Below, piece after piece: positions 37,423 to 46,681 of a stretch of 64,000 bases of DNA. A program made the translations under genes and the position numbers. A model generated the notes under the pieces. That model was given only the letters and a program-made list of their open reading frames with translations. It made no database searches and was not told the DNA's origin. The DNA lies in contig NZ_JACHZQ010000001.1 of the NCBI RefSeq assembly GCF_014193655.1, positions 1,736,001-1,800,000 of the forward strand, read 5' to 3'. Source of the DNA: Rhizobium sp. BK313 (GTDB lineage: Bacteria > Pseudomonadota > Alphaproteobacteria > Rhizobiales > Rhizobiaceae). The first letter of the stretch is position 1. Every line of letters begins with the position of its first letter.

Positions 37423-38430
37423 TCAGCCTCCCTTCTTGGCGGCCGGGGTAAAGGCAAGCGTCAGCCAGACGTTCCAGCCTTCCGGCCGGTTCTGAGCTCC
37501 GAACTCATAAAAGCCCTTTAGATTTACATATCCGTCGGTCTTGTCACCTGCCGAGAACTTGTAGCCGACCTGCGGACCGATGCCGAAGACCCGCGATTTG
37601 AAATCTCCTAGAGTTGCCCCTTCGCCGCTGTCGCCAGTAAGCTGCTGGAAGGCGTAGCCCGCCAGACCGATATGGACGTGTTCGTTCAGGAATTGCGATG
37701 CTGCCCAGTCTATATGGCTATCGATGCCGTTCTTGTAGTTCGTGTCGGTATTTTCGAAGTTGTAGGTCAGTCCGCCGACGATCGAAAATTCACGGCCCGT
37801 GCTTGGATCGAGATATGTATAGCCGATGCCACCGTCTATGGCAGAGTGACCGAGGCCAAGATTGGCGAGTCGGTCGGGATCATACGAGCCGACAGGAATA
37901 TCGCCCGTGACGTAGCCCATATAGTTGTTGACGCCCTGATTCCACTTGAGCGTGAATTGCGGGATGACATCGCCGAAGGCAGTAAGAGATTGGCTCTCGT
38001 GAGCACTGATCTCGTTGCCTCGCGGCCCAGTCAGCGTGGCGCCGACCGAACCGACACTTCGGCCACCAACGCCGAGCAGGCTGAATGAGGCCTGACCTCC
38101 CCAGACCGGCTGCTCGAAGGTGTAAGTTGGCCCGAACAGCAACAAATCGGCTCGGCCATCGACGCCGAGATCAACGCGTCCTCCTCTTAAGAACGGCTTA
38201 CCAGCTCCCGCATCGGCGCTGCTGTGGAGATAGATTGTTGCGAACGACCAACCGGGCTCGCTGGGGGCGGCTGAAAAGCTCCCGAACGTACCGGGCAGCC
38301 AGAAGCTTAGGCCTCCTTCATCGGCGAGGGCCTGGCTGGCCGATAGCGCAATCGCGGCCAACGCCACCGCTGGCCTTACCGCCCATTTTAGCAGAACCTT
38401 CGCCCCCTTGCGGATAAACCACTCGCGCAT
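37423..38430 (-). CDS. Outer-membrane MetA-pathway-type protein (SphA/MetA family)
   Basis: 335 aa with a signal peptide (about residues 1-36, ending SQALA). The mature protein begins DEGGLSFWLPGTFGSFSAAP then GWSFATIYLHS and has the alternating pattern of a beta-barrel, ending in the aromatic WNVWLTLAF. This matches the PF13557 phenol-degradation MetA-like family, thought to be outer-membrane channels for hydrophobic compounds. Start 38430 has GGGGGA upstream. No catabolic genes lie beside it. Confidence 0.8.
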   Translation of the reverse strand: MREWFIRKGAKVLLKWAVRPAVALAAIALSASQALADEGGLSFWLPGTFGSFSAAPSEPGWSFATIYLHSSADAGAGKPFLRGGRVDLGVDGRADLLLFGPTYTFEQPVWGGQASFSLLGVGGRSVGSVGATLTGPRGNEISAHESQSLTAFGDVIPQFTLKWNQGVNNYMGYVTGDIPVGSYDPDRLANLGLGHSAIDGGIGYTYLDPSTGREFSIVGGLTYNFENTDTNYKNGIDSHIDWAASQFLNEHVHIGLAGYAFQQLTGDSGEGATLGDFKSRVFGIGPQVGYKFSAGDKTDGYVNLKGFYEFGAQNRPEGWNVWLTLAFTPAAKKGG

Positions 38431-38626
38431 CGCATCCCCCACGATTCGGTCGATGCCAGCATATGATAATTCGCAAACATATCCCAGAAAGCAGCGGAAC
38501 TTCACAACACGCGACGTCACCTCCCTATCGCATGGAATATTCCGCGAGTTGCAAAAAGCGAAAGAATATTAGAAGCTCGTTGCATTGCGGTCCTAGGGTC
38601 TGATCAGCCGGAGCAGATTGCGGAAC

Positions 38627-39400
38627 ATGACAACTGCCTCTCCCCCTGTGCCTGCCAATCATAGCAACGCCAGCATCTGCCGGGGTTGCTGGGATCAGAT
38701 GCGCGTGCCCATCCCGATCCGCGGCCCACTCGCCCTGCCCTTTCGCGCATTCGGCATCACCCGCAGCAAGATGAATCCGGATATCTGCACGATTTGCGAG
38801 CGTTCCTTTCAATACGTCAAGAAGCAGCGTCAAATCTCTGCCAGCGCAACCATACTGTTTGCGGACATCAGGGGCTTCACGGACCTGTCGGAACGCATCG
38901 AAGCGGTAAAATTGAGCGAGATCGTAAGCCTGTTCCATGATCGGTGCGCACAGGCGATCTGGGCCCACGATGGCATCGTCAACAAACAGATGGGCGACGG
39001 CCTGATGGCGATCTTCAATTTTCCGATCGTGAGAAAGGATCACGCCACCGCAGCGATCATGGCCGCGGTAGACATACAGCGGTCCTGCACCGCAGCTTTG
39101 AACAGCTTGAACCCTGATATCGGCGGGTTGCCGGGCCGCGCGCTCGGCGTCGGCATAGGCATCCATACCGGCGATGTCCAGATCGGTGAGTTTTCAAGCT
39201 TTCGCAGCGATTTCACTGCGATCGGCGGCGTGGTCAATCTGGCTGCGCGGCTCGAATCCCAAGCCGCCGCCGGCGAAATTCTCGTGTCGGCCGAGACGGC
39301 TACTCAGGATCCGGATCTCACGGCAGGAGCCGAAGTGCGTCCGCTTATGCTCAAGGGCATAGAACAACAGGTGCAGGCAAGGGTGCTGGTCAAGAGCTAA
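38627..39400 (+). CDS. Class III adenylate/guanylate cyclase with N-terminal CxxC pairs
   Basis: About 257 aa. The cyclase domain (about residue 70 onward) has the metal site TILFADIRGFTDLSE with both aspartates (second in KQMGDGLMAIF) and the transition-state region IGGVVNLAARLES, so it should be active; the purine-specifying residues cannot be read with confidence. The N-terminus has two Cys pairs, ICRGCW and ICTICE, about 31 residues apart, a probable zinc site or redox switch. No membrane helix is seen. ATG 38627 used. Confidence 0.85.
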   Translation: MTTASPPVPANHSNASICRGCWDQMRVPIPIRGPLALPFRAFGITRSKMNPDICTICERSFQYVKKQRQISASATILFADIRGFTDLSERIEAVKLSEIVSLFHDRCAQAIWAHDGIVNKQMGDGLMAIFNFPIVRKDHATAAIMAAVDIQRSCTAALNSLNPDIGGLPGRALGVGIGIHTGDVQIGEFSSFRSDFTAIGGVVNLAARLESQAAAGEILVSAETATQDPDLTAGAEVRPLMLKGIEQQVQARVLVKS

Positions 39401-39484
39401 CCTGCTGCGCCACCGCGCCCCAGCTTTCTCCCGAGTGTCGATCCCGCCCCCGTCGCCTGTACGATCCGTGGAAAGGAAGCGACA

Positions 39485-39948
39485 ATGAGTGATATCGACA
39501 GCAAGGAATTCGTTCTTGCAGGCGTCGTCATGAAACGCCTGCTGTGCGGAGAACAGACCGCGGGGCAGTTCTGCCTCTTGGAGAACAAAAGCGGCGGAAA
39601 CACGAGGACGCCGATCCATGTCCACGCCAAGGACGACGAGGCGGTTTACGTCATCGAAGGCGAGATGACCGCGGTGATCGACGGCCAGCCCCGGCGTCTG
39701 ACCGTGGGCGAGAGCATCTTCCTGCCGCGCGGCATTCCGCACCAGCTTATGAACATAAGCGGCAATCCTTGCAGATACATCTTGATCGGGACTCCCGCCC
39801 TGTTCGACCGGTTTCTCGAGGAAAGTGGCCACGAATTCGACGGGACGAAGTGGTGGGGCCTCCGACACCCGAGGAGATCGAGCGTCTCCGCGAGGCTTCG
39901 CCAAGGTTCGGCATCACTTTGCTCCCGGATTGGCCATCGCCCCAGTGA
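39485..39948 (+). pseudogene. Cupin-domain protein gene with a one-base deletion
   Basis: The 5' part codes a cupin: TPIHVHAKDDEAVYVIEGEM (His-x-His ... Glu) and LTVGESIFLPRGIPHQLMN (His), the metal-binding set. Near 39850 the frame runs off: AAGTGGTGGGG lacks one base. In the other frame the expected tail VVGPPTPEEIERLREASPRF continues to a stop at 39948. Restoring one base gives about a 154-aa protein. It is either a recent frameshift or a sequencing error. AAGGAAG precedes the ATG. Confidence 0.75.
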
Positions 39949-40036
39949 CGCAGTTATCCTGGGCATCAAGAAGTCGTTGACGCACGACCAATCCCCTCGC
40001 CTTCTTGCGGCGTGCTGGCCGCCACGCCGCGTTGGA

Positions 40037-40459
40037 TCAATGGTGCGGATGCATGCACTGCCCGTGATCGGCAAGGACTTCGATCACCCGGCATTGGTCG
40101 ACGCGGCCGTGGCCGCAACCTTCGACCATCATCTCCAGTTCGGCTTTCAGTGCCGTCAGGCTGCGTATCCGCTGCTCGACTTCGATCAAACGCGCCTTGG
40201 CGATGGCATCGGCCGAGGCACAGGATTGATGCGGATCATCCTGCAGGGCAAGAAGCGTGCGGATCGCATCGACTTCGAAGCCCAGTTCCCGAGCATGGCG
40301 GATGAAAGCCAGCCTGTGCAGATGCCACGGCTCGTACGAGCGCTGATTACCCTCGCTCCGGTCCGGTTCCGCAAGAAGCCCGATGCTTTCGTAATAGCGG
40401 ATCGTCGGGACCTTCACGCCGCTTTGCCGGGCGGCTTCGCCGATCGTGATCTTTTTCAT
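40037..40459 (-). CDS. MerR-family metal-responsive regulator (ZntR/CadR-like)
   Basis: 140 aa: helix-turn-helix ITIGEAARQSGVKVPTIRYY, long dimerisation helix and a C-terminal metal site with cysteines in HQSCASAD, EGCGHGRVDQCR and GQCMHPHH. The Cys spacing fits Zn/Cd/Pb sensors. It is divergent from the P-type ATPase at 40531, and the gap holds the palindromic operator. It would twist the promoter into an active form when metal binds. Confidence 0.92.
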   Translation of the reverse strand: MKKITIGEAARQSGVKVPTIRYYESIGLLAEPDRSEGNQRSYEPWHLHRLAFIRHARELGFEVDAIRTLLALQDDPHQSCASADAIAKARLIEVEQRIRSLTALKAELEMMVEGCGHGRVDQCRVIEVLADHGQCMHPHH

Positions 40460-40469
40460 GATTTTCCTC

Positions 40470-40500
40470 TTGCACCTCTAGCCACTAGAGGATGTAGGAA
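40470..40500 (+). promoter_or_regulatory. MerR-type operator/promoter of the metal ATPase
   Basis: -35 TTGCAC (40470-40475) and a -10 TAGGAA (40495-40500) are 19 bases apart, the long spacer typical of MerR promoters; between them CCTCTAG-CCA-CTAGAGG (40475-40491) is a perfect palindrome. Confidence 0.85.
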
Positions 40501-40530
40501 AGGTGCCACGGTTTGACAAGGAAACGGATC

Positions 40531-42789
40531 ATGGCAGCGGCGACACAGACGCGATACGCAGTCGGAGGTATGGATTGCGCGGCTTGCGCGACCAAGATCG
40601 ATACCGCTGTGCGACGGATGCCTGGTGTCGAGGATGTCTCGGTTTCGGTGACCGCCGGGACAATGACCGTTCACCACGACCAGACCAGCAACCTTGCAGC
40701 CATCGAAAAGAAGGTGATGGGGCTCGGCTACACCGTTGCCCCGCTGGCGGGCAAGGCAGCATCCACGCCCTCCAAACATCCGCACGATCATGACCATCAG
40801 CACGGTCACGACGGCCATGACCATTCCGCCCATGACCACGCCGATCATGATCATCACGACCATGCCGAAAAAGAAATCGAGGGGCTGCACGGTCACGACC
40901 ATGCCCCAATGAATGGCCCCTGGTGGGCCAGCAAAAAGGGTCGGCTGACGATCATGTCGGGCGCGGCATTGATCGCTGCCTATGCCGTCGGCCATCTCGT
41001 ACCCTCAATCGCGCCCTACGCTTTCATCGTCGCCATGCTCGTCGGTCTCGTGCCGATCGCGCGGCGCGCCGTCATGGCGGCGTTGGCGGGCACGCCGTTT
41101 TCCATCGAGATGCTGATGACCATAGCAGCCGTCGGCGCAGTCATCATCAATGCCGGCGAAGAGGCGGCGACCGTCGTCTTCCTCTTCCTCGTCGGCGAGC
41201 TGCTGGAGGGCGTTGCCGCAGGAAAGGCGCGCGCCAGCATCCAATCGCTGACGACGCTGGTTCCGAAGACAGCGCTGGTGGAGGAGAACGGGCAGACCCG
41301 CGAGGTTCAGGCTGACAGCCTGGAAGTGGGTACGGTCATTCTCGTGCGCCCCGGTGACCGCATCGCCGCCGACGGCGTGATCATCGAAGGCGAGAGCGCC
41401 ATCGACGAGGCGCCGGTCACCGGAGAGAGCACGCCCGTGCGCAAGAGCGTGGATGCCAAGGTCTTTGCAGGCACCATCAACACGGACGCCGTGCTGCGCG
41501 TCAAAGTCACCGCCGCTGCGGCCGACAACACGATTGCCCGTGTGGTGAAGCTGGTCGAAGAGGCGCAGGAATCCAAGGCCCCCACGGAGCGGTTCATCGA
41601 CCGCTTCTCGCGCTACTATACGCCAGGCGTTGTCGCCGTCGCGGCACTGGTCGCGGTAACGCCGCCGCTGGCGACAGGGGCGAGCTGGCTGGAATGGATA
41701 TACAAAGGTCTGGCCATCCTGCTCATCGGCTGCCCCTGCGCCCTCGTAATCTCGACCCCCGCCGCAATTGCGGCAGCTTTGTCCGCCGGCGCCCGCAGCG
41801 GCTTGCTGCTGAAGGGTGGTGCCGTTCTGGAGATCATGGGCAAGGTAACGACGGTCGCTTTCGACAAGACGGGCACCTTGACCGAAGGTAAGCCCAAGGT
41901 GACGGATATCGTCGGCTTCGGCCAAACCGAGGCGCAGGTGCTGTCACGAGCGGCCGCGCTCGAAAACGGCTCGAGCCATCCGCTTGCGGTTGCGATCCTG
42001 GAACGGGCGAAAGCTGATCATGTCCCGATGCCGCCTGCGGCCGAGGCCAGGGCCTTGCCGGGCAAGGGCGTCAGCGGCCGTGTCGGTGGCGAGACCATGT
42101 CGCTTCTCTCCCCACAGGCGGCGCGGGAGGTAGAGCCATTCTCCGCCGAACAGGACGCACGGGTCGAGGCTATGAACGACGAAGGCAAGAGCGTCTCCGC
42201 CCTTGTGATCGAGGGCAAGCTCGCCGGCCTAATCGGCATGCGCGACGAGCCCCGCGCCGATGCTCGCGCAGGGGTCGAAGCGCTCCGAACAGTCGGAATC
42301 GGTGCCGTCATGCTGACCGGCGACAATGCCCGCACGGCCAGTGCCATTGCGAAGGGCCTCGGCATTGAACCTCGCGCGCAGCTCCTGCCGGAGGACAAGC
42401 AGCGCATCGTGCGCGAACTGCAGGCGCAAAAGCAGATCGTCGCCAAGGTCGGCGATGGGATCAACGACGCGCCCGCGTTGGCGGCCGCCGACGTTGGCAT
42501 CGCCATGGGCGGCGGCACCGACGTCGCGCTGGAAACAGCGGATGCGGCGGCGCTCCACGGTCGCGTGACCGACGTCGCCAACATGGTCGTGCTGTCCCGG
42601 ACGACGATGACCAACATCTGCCAGAACATCACCATGGCGCTCGGCCTCAAGGCGGTATTCCTGGTGACCACGATCGTCGGCATCACCGGTCTCTGGCCGG
42701 CGATCCTGGCCGATACCGGCGCAACGGTGCTGGTCACCGCGAATGCAATGAGACTGCTGAGATGGAAAGGCGCGTTCATCGCAAGATAG
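40531..42789 (+). CDS. zntA: Zn/Cd/Pb-exporting P1B-type ATPase
   Basis: 752 aa from ATG 40531 (AAGGAA upstream; a TTG six codons earlier is possible). Order: N-terminal HMA domain with GMDCAACATK; a His-rich linker, residues about 83-115 (many HDH units); transmembrane region with the transport motif IGCPCALVIS; phosphorylation site DKTGTLTEGKPK; ATP site GDGINDAPALAAADVG. The CPC motif with the closing DKTGT and HMA fits the ZntA/CadA subgroup. It exports Zn, Cd or Pb across the inner membrane, induced by the divergent MerR regulator. Confidence 0.92.
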   Translation: MAAATQTRYAVGGMDCAACATKIDTAVRRMPGVEDVSVSVTAGTMTVHHDQTSNLAAIEKKVMGLGYTVAPLAGKAASTPSKHPHDHDHQHGHDGHDHSAHDHADHDHHDHAEKEIEGLHGHDHAPMNGPWWASKKGRLTIMSGAALIAAYAVGHLVPSIAPYAFIVAMLVGLVPIARRAVMAALAGTPFSIEMLMTIAAVGAVIINAGEEAATVVFLFLVGELLEGVAAGKARASIQSLTTLVPKTALVEENGQTREVQADSLEVGTVILVRPGDRIAADGVIIEGESAIDEAPVTGESTPVRKSVDAKVFAGTINTDAVLRVKVTAAAADNTIARVVKLVEEAQESKAPTERFIDRFSRYYTPGVVAVAALVAVTPPLATGASWLEWIYKGLAILLIGCPCALVISTPAAIAAALSAGARSGLLLKGGAVLEIMGKVTTVAFDKTGTLTEGKPKVTDIVGFGQTEAQVLSRAAALENGSSHPLAVAILERAKADHVPMPPAAEARALPGKGVSGRVGGETMSLLSPQAAREVEPFSAEQDARVEAMNDEGKSVSALVIEGKLAGLIGMRDEPRADARAGVEALRTVGIGAVMLTGDNARTASAIAKGLGIEPRAQLLPEDKQRIVRELQAQKQIVAKVGDGINDAPALAAADVGIAMGGGTDVALETADAAALHGRVTDVANMVVLSRTTMTNICQNITMALGLKAVFLVTTIVGITGLWPAILADTGATVLVTANAMRLLRWKGAFIAR

Positions 42790-43126
42790 ACGGTGGCCGG
42801 ACGGCTTCCCCCAATTCCTCTAGACTCTTCGTTTTCGCGGCAGCTCGGATCATGGCCAGAATAGATAGGGATCAAACCCAGCCACGTCCTGCAGTCTCGC
42901 TACGCGCAGCCATTGCCGTCGTTTAATCTTCGTTGAAAAGCCACTTGCCGGATTTGAACCCGGCAACATGTAAATGAGCGTTAAGCCGTCAACCTTGATC
43001 GGCGGGCGGTTCATCCTGAACACTCATCCTGCCGACCTCAATCCCGGCTGCATTCAACGATACCCCTGAGCGGAAGCAACGGCTCATGACGTCTTCGACC
43101 GTGGGCGCGAAACAAGGAGACCCCTG
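42790..43126. other. Gap between zntA and the PoxB-like gene
   Basis: No gene supported. A short tRNA T-arm-like stretch (42946-42963, reverse strand) lacks an acceptor stem and is judged coincidental. AAGGAG near 43115 belongs to the next gene. Confidence 0.5.
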
Positions 43127-44848
43127 ATGTCTATGACTGCTGCAGAATTCATGGCCTCGGCGCTCGATCTGGCGGGCGTCAAAAGGATCTATGGTGTTGT
43201 CGGCGACTCCCTCAATGGCTTCACGGACGCCCTGCGCCGGATGAAGACGATCGAGTGGGTCCATGTGCGGCATGAAGAAGGTGGAGCATTCGCAGCGGCG
43301 GCCGAAGCGCATTTGACAGGAGAGCTGGCAGTCTGTTGCGGTAGCTGCGGTCCCGGCAACCTTCATCTTATCAACGGGCTCTTCGATGCCCATCGAAGCG
43401 GTGTTCCCGTGCTGGCGATTGCGGCTCATATTCCCAGCACCGAAATTGGGATCGACTATTTTCAGGCGACGCATCCCGAGAGCCTTTTCAAGGAATGCAG
43501 CCACTATGTCGAGTTGGTTTCAAGTCCCAATCAGCTACCGCAAATCCTTTCGCGCGCGATTCGAGTCGCCGTTGCGAAGAAAGGTGTCGCGGTCGTCGTC
43601 ATACCAGGCGACGTCGCGCTGAAGCCCATTTCTGCGAAAGTTCCGGCTTGGCTCGTGCCGAGCAAGCCCGTCCTGCGGCCGAATAGTGACGATATCGCAG
43701 CGCTGGCAGCGATGTTGAACGGCGCAACGAAAGTGACGTTGATGTGTGGCGCCGGATGCAACGGGGCTCATTCCGAGGTCATCGAATTGGCGCGCCGCCT
43801 GAAAGCTCCCATCGTGCACACTTTACGCGGAAAAGAACACATCGAATACGACAATCCTTACGACGTCGGCATGACCGGGCTGGTGGGCTTTGCGTCCGGC
43901 TTCAACGCGATGAAGGATTGCGAAACGCTGCTGCTTCTCGGGACGGATTTCCCTTATCGCCAGTTCTATCCCGAGAATGCGAAAATCGCGCAGGTCGACG
44001 TGCGTCCGGAAGCCCTTGGCAATCGATGCGCTCTTGACCTCGGAGTTCTCGGTGACGTCAAATCGACGCTCGAAATCCTGATACCGCAGATCGACGAGCA
44101 ACAGGATCAAGACCATCTCGACGCTTGCCTCGCCGATTACGAGAATGCCCGCCGAGGCTTGGACAGGCTGGCGGAGTCCGATCCAGACAGCCAGACGATC
44201 CATCCTCAATATGTCACGCGTCTGGTGAGCGAGCTGGCGAATGACGATGCGATCTTCACCTGCGACGTCGGCACGCCAATCGCCTGGACGGCCCGCTACC
44301 TCAAGATGAACGGCAAGCGACGGCTGGTGGGATCGTTCAATCACGGCTCGATGGCCAACGCCATGCTGCATGCCATCGGCGCGCAGGCCAGCTTCCCCGA
44401 CCGCCAGGTGATCTCCATGTCCGGCGATGGCGGCTTCACCATGATGATGGGGGATTTCATCACGCTGTCGCAGATCGGTCTTCCGGTGAAAGTGATCCTC
44501 CTCAACAACGGCACGCTTGGTTTCGTCGAGCTGGAAATGAAGGCTGGCGGTTTTGTCGATGTGGGATGCGATCTCGACAATCCGAACTTTGCCGCGATGG
44601 CAGAAGCGATGGGAGTAAAGGGAATCCGGGTCGAAAAGCCTCAGGATCTGAAGGCGGCGCTGTCCGAAGCCCTGGCCCACAACGGTCCGGTTCTCGTGGA
44701 CGTTGTGAGCGCTCGCCAGGAGCTGGTGATGCCGCCGAAGACGACGGTCGGCGAAGCCTACCACTTCGGCGTGTTCATGATGAAGGCCGTCCTCGACGGG
44801 CGATGCAACGAGCTGATCGACCTTGCCAAGGTGAACCTTTCACGCTGA
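43127..44848 (+). CDS. poxB: Thiamine-diphosphate-dependent pyruvate oxidase-like enzyme
   Basis: 573 aa in the PoxB/acetolactate-synthase superfamily: N-terminal pyrimidine-binding domain with VRHEEGGAFAAAAEA (the catalytic Glu), central Rossmann domain, and C-terminal PP domain with GDGGFTMMMGDF closing ...VILLNNG (GDG-X26-NN ThDP motif). The lack of a membrane-binding C-terminal peptide is not clear. By family it decarboxylates pyruvate to acetate, electrons going to quinone. AAGGAG eight bases before the ATG. Rhizobial copies are sometimes called ubiquinone-dependent pyruvate dehydrogenase. Confidence 0.88.
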   Translation: MSMTAAEFMASALDLAGVKRIYGVVGDSLNGFTDALRRMKTIEWVHVRHEEGGAFAAAAEAHLTGELAVCCGSCGPGNLHLINGLFDAHRSGVPVLAIAAHIPSTEIGIDYFQATHPESLFKECSHYVELVSSPNQLPQILSRAIRVAVAKKGVAVVVIPGDVALKPISAKVPAWLVPSKPVLRPNSDDIAALAAMLNGATKVTLMCGAGCNGAHSEVIELARRLKAPIVHTLRGKEHIEYDNPYDVGMTGLVGFASGFNAMKDCETLLLLGTDFPYRQFYPENAKIAQVDVRPEALGNRCALDLGVLGDVKSTLEILIPQIDEQQDQDHLDACLADYENARRGLDRLAESDPDSQTIHPQYVTRLVSELANDDAIFTCDVGTPIAWTARYLKMNGKRRLVGSFNHGSMANAMLHAIGAQASFPDRQVISMSGDGGFTMMMGDFITLSQIGLPVKVILLNNGTLGFVELEMKAGGFVDVGCDLDNPNFAAMAEAMGVKGIRVEKPQDLKAALSEALAHNGPVLVDVVSARQELVMPPKTTVGEAYHFGVFMMKAVLDGRCNELIDLAKVNLSR

Positions 44849-45000
44849 GGATAAAGCCGTGTTCCCGAAAGGCATGGCGAAGGTGGAGGTGTTCGTATCA
44901 GCGACGATTTTCGATGAATCATGAGGCTGAAAAGCTGCGACAGGCCGCGCGACACATGGCATAAGGGCGCCGAATCTTTTTCGGGCCTCGCGTAAAAAAC

Positions 45001-46623
45001 ATGATTCGTATTGAAAATATCAGCAAGCAGAACAGCCATCGCATTCTCTTCATCGAGGCGTCCGCGGCGCTTAATAGAGGCGAGAGCGTCGGGCTCGTCG
45101 GTCCGAACGGCGCCGGCAAGACGACGCTTTTCCGGATGATCACGGGACAGGAGCAGCCCGATGAAGGACAAGTGTCCGTCGATAAGGGCGTCACCATCGG
45201 CTACTTCAATCAGGATGTCGGTGAAATGGAGGGGCGTAGCGCCGTCTCCGAGGTCATGGAGGGCGCCGGGCCGGTGAGCGTCGTTGCCGCCGAATTGCGG
45301 GAGCTCGAAGCGGCCATGGTCGATCCCGACCAGGCCGACGACATGGACCGGATCATAGAGCGCTACGGCGAAGTGCAGGCGCGCTACGAGGAGCTGGACG
45401 GCTACGCCCTCGAAGGACGCGCCCGCGAAGTTCTAGCAGGCCTGAGCTTCAGCGAGGAGATGATGGACGGCGACGTCGGCGCGCTGTCGGGCGGCTGGAA
45501 GATGCGCGTCGCACTCGCCCGCATTCTCCTCATGCGCCCCGATGTCATGCTTCTCGACGAGCCGAGCAACCATCTGGATCTGGAAAGCCTCATCTGGCTG
45601 GAAGAATTCCTGAAGGGTTACGAGGGCGCATTGCTGATGACCTCGCACGACCGCGAGTTCATGAACCGCATCGTCACCAAGATCATCGAAATCGACGGTG
45701 GTTCATTGGCGAGCTATTCGGGCGACTATGCATTTTACGAACAGCAGCGGGCGCAGAACGAGAAGCAGCAGCAGGCTCAGTTCGAGCGCCAACAAGCCAT
45801 GCTGGCCAAGGAAATCAAATTCATCGAGCGTTTCAAAGCGCGCGCATCGCATGCCTCGCAAGTGCAGAGCCGCGTGAAGAAGCTGGAGAAGATCGACCGG
45901 GTGGAACCGCCGAAACGTCGCCAGACGGTTGCCTTCGAATTTCAGCCGGCACCGCGTTCGGGCGAAGACGTGGTCAACCTGAAGAGCGTGCACAAGAAGT
46001 ATGGCAGTCGCATCATCTATGAAGGACTGGACTTCATGGTGCGGCGGCGGGAGCGCTGGTGCATCATGGGTATCAACGGCGCCGGCAAGTCCACTTTGCT
46101 GAAGCTGGTGGCGGGCTCGACACAGCCGGATGAAGGCAGCGTCGCTCTGGGTGCCAGCGTAAAGATGGGGTATTTCGCCCAGCATGCCATGGACTTGCTG
46201 GATGGCGAACGCACCGTCTTCCAGTCGCTCGAACACGAGTTCCCCCAGGCGGGACAAGGCTCATTGCGCGCTCTGGCCGGGTGCTTTGGCTTCTCCGGCG
46301 ATGATGTCGAGAAGAAGTGCCGGGTGCTGTCAGGCGGCGAGAAGGCGCGGCTCGTCATGGCGATGATGCTCTTTGATCCGCCAAATCTTCTCGTGCTGGA
46401 CGAGCCTACGAACCATCTGGACCTCGACACGAAGGAAATGCTCATCAAGGCCCTGTCGCAATACGAAGGCACCATGCTGTTCGTCTCGCACGACCGGCAT
46501 TTCCTGGCAGCGTTGTCCAACCGCGTGCTGGAATTGACGCCCGAAGGCATTCACCAATATGGCGGCGGCTACACCGAATACGTGGCACGCACCGGCCATG
46601 AGGCTCCCGGCCTGCGGAGTTGA
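45001..46623 (+). CDS. ABC-F family ATP-binding protein
   Basis: 540 aa with two ABC modules and no membrane segments: Walker A GPNGAGKTTLFR and GINGAGKSTLLK; signatures ALSGGWKMRVALAR and VLSGGEKARLVMAM; Walker B LLDEPSNHLDLE and VLDEPTNHLDLD. The linker near 245-310 is coiled-coil and basic, as in ABC-F proteins that act on ribosomes (EttA/Uup/YbiT types). It probably modulates translation or rescues stalled ribosomes; resistance function is not indicated. No clear ribosome-binding site at this ATG. Confidence 0.9.
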   Translation: MIRIENISKQNSHRILFIEASAALNRGESVGLVGPNGAGKTTLFRMITGQEQPDEGQVSVDKGVTIGYFNQDVGEMEGRSAVSEVMEGAGPVSVVAAELRELEAAMVDPDQADDMDRIIERYGEVQARYEELDGYALEGRAREVLAGLSFSEEMMDGDVGALSGGWKMRVALARILLMRPDVMLLDEPSNHLDLESLIWLEEFLKGYEGALLMTSHDREFMNRIVTKIIEIDGGSLASYSGDYAFYEQQRAQNEKQQQAQFERQQAMLAKEIKFIERFKARASHASQVQSRVKKLEKIDRVEPPKRRQTVAFEFQPAPRSGEDVVNLKSVHKKYGSRIIYEGLDFMVRRRERWCIMGINGAGKSTLLKLVAGSTQPDEGSVALGASVKMGYFAQHAMDLLDGERTVFQSLEHEFPQAGQGSLRALAGCFGFSGDDVEKKCRVLSGGEKARLVMAMMLFDPPNLLVLDEPTNHLDLDTKEMLIKALSQYEGTMLFVSHDRHFLAALSNRVLELTPEGIHQYGGGYTEYVARTGHEAPGLRS

Positions 46624-46681
46624 GCCGCAATGGCCCCGGTGGCGTGAGATGACACGTTCTCTCATGCCATCGGGACGGAGT

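Noticed and set aside
39949..40516. Long C-terminal extension of the cupin protein
   Set aside because: The extra codons are read antisense to the merR gene and result from the frameshift at about 39850.
42946..42963. tRNA 3' end or attachment site on the minus strand
   Set aside because: GCCGGGTTCAAATCCGGC looks like a T-arm, but stem pairing is off by one, no acceptor stem, CCA or anticodon arm follows.
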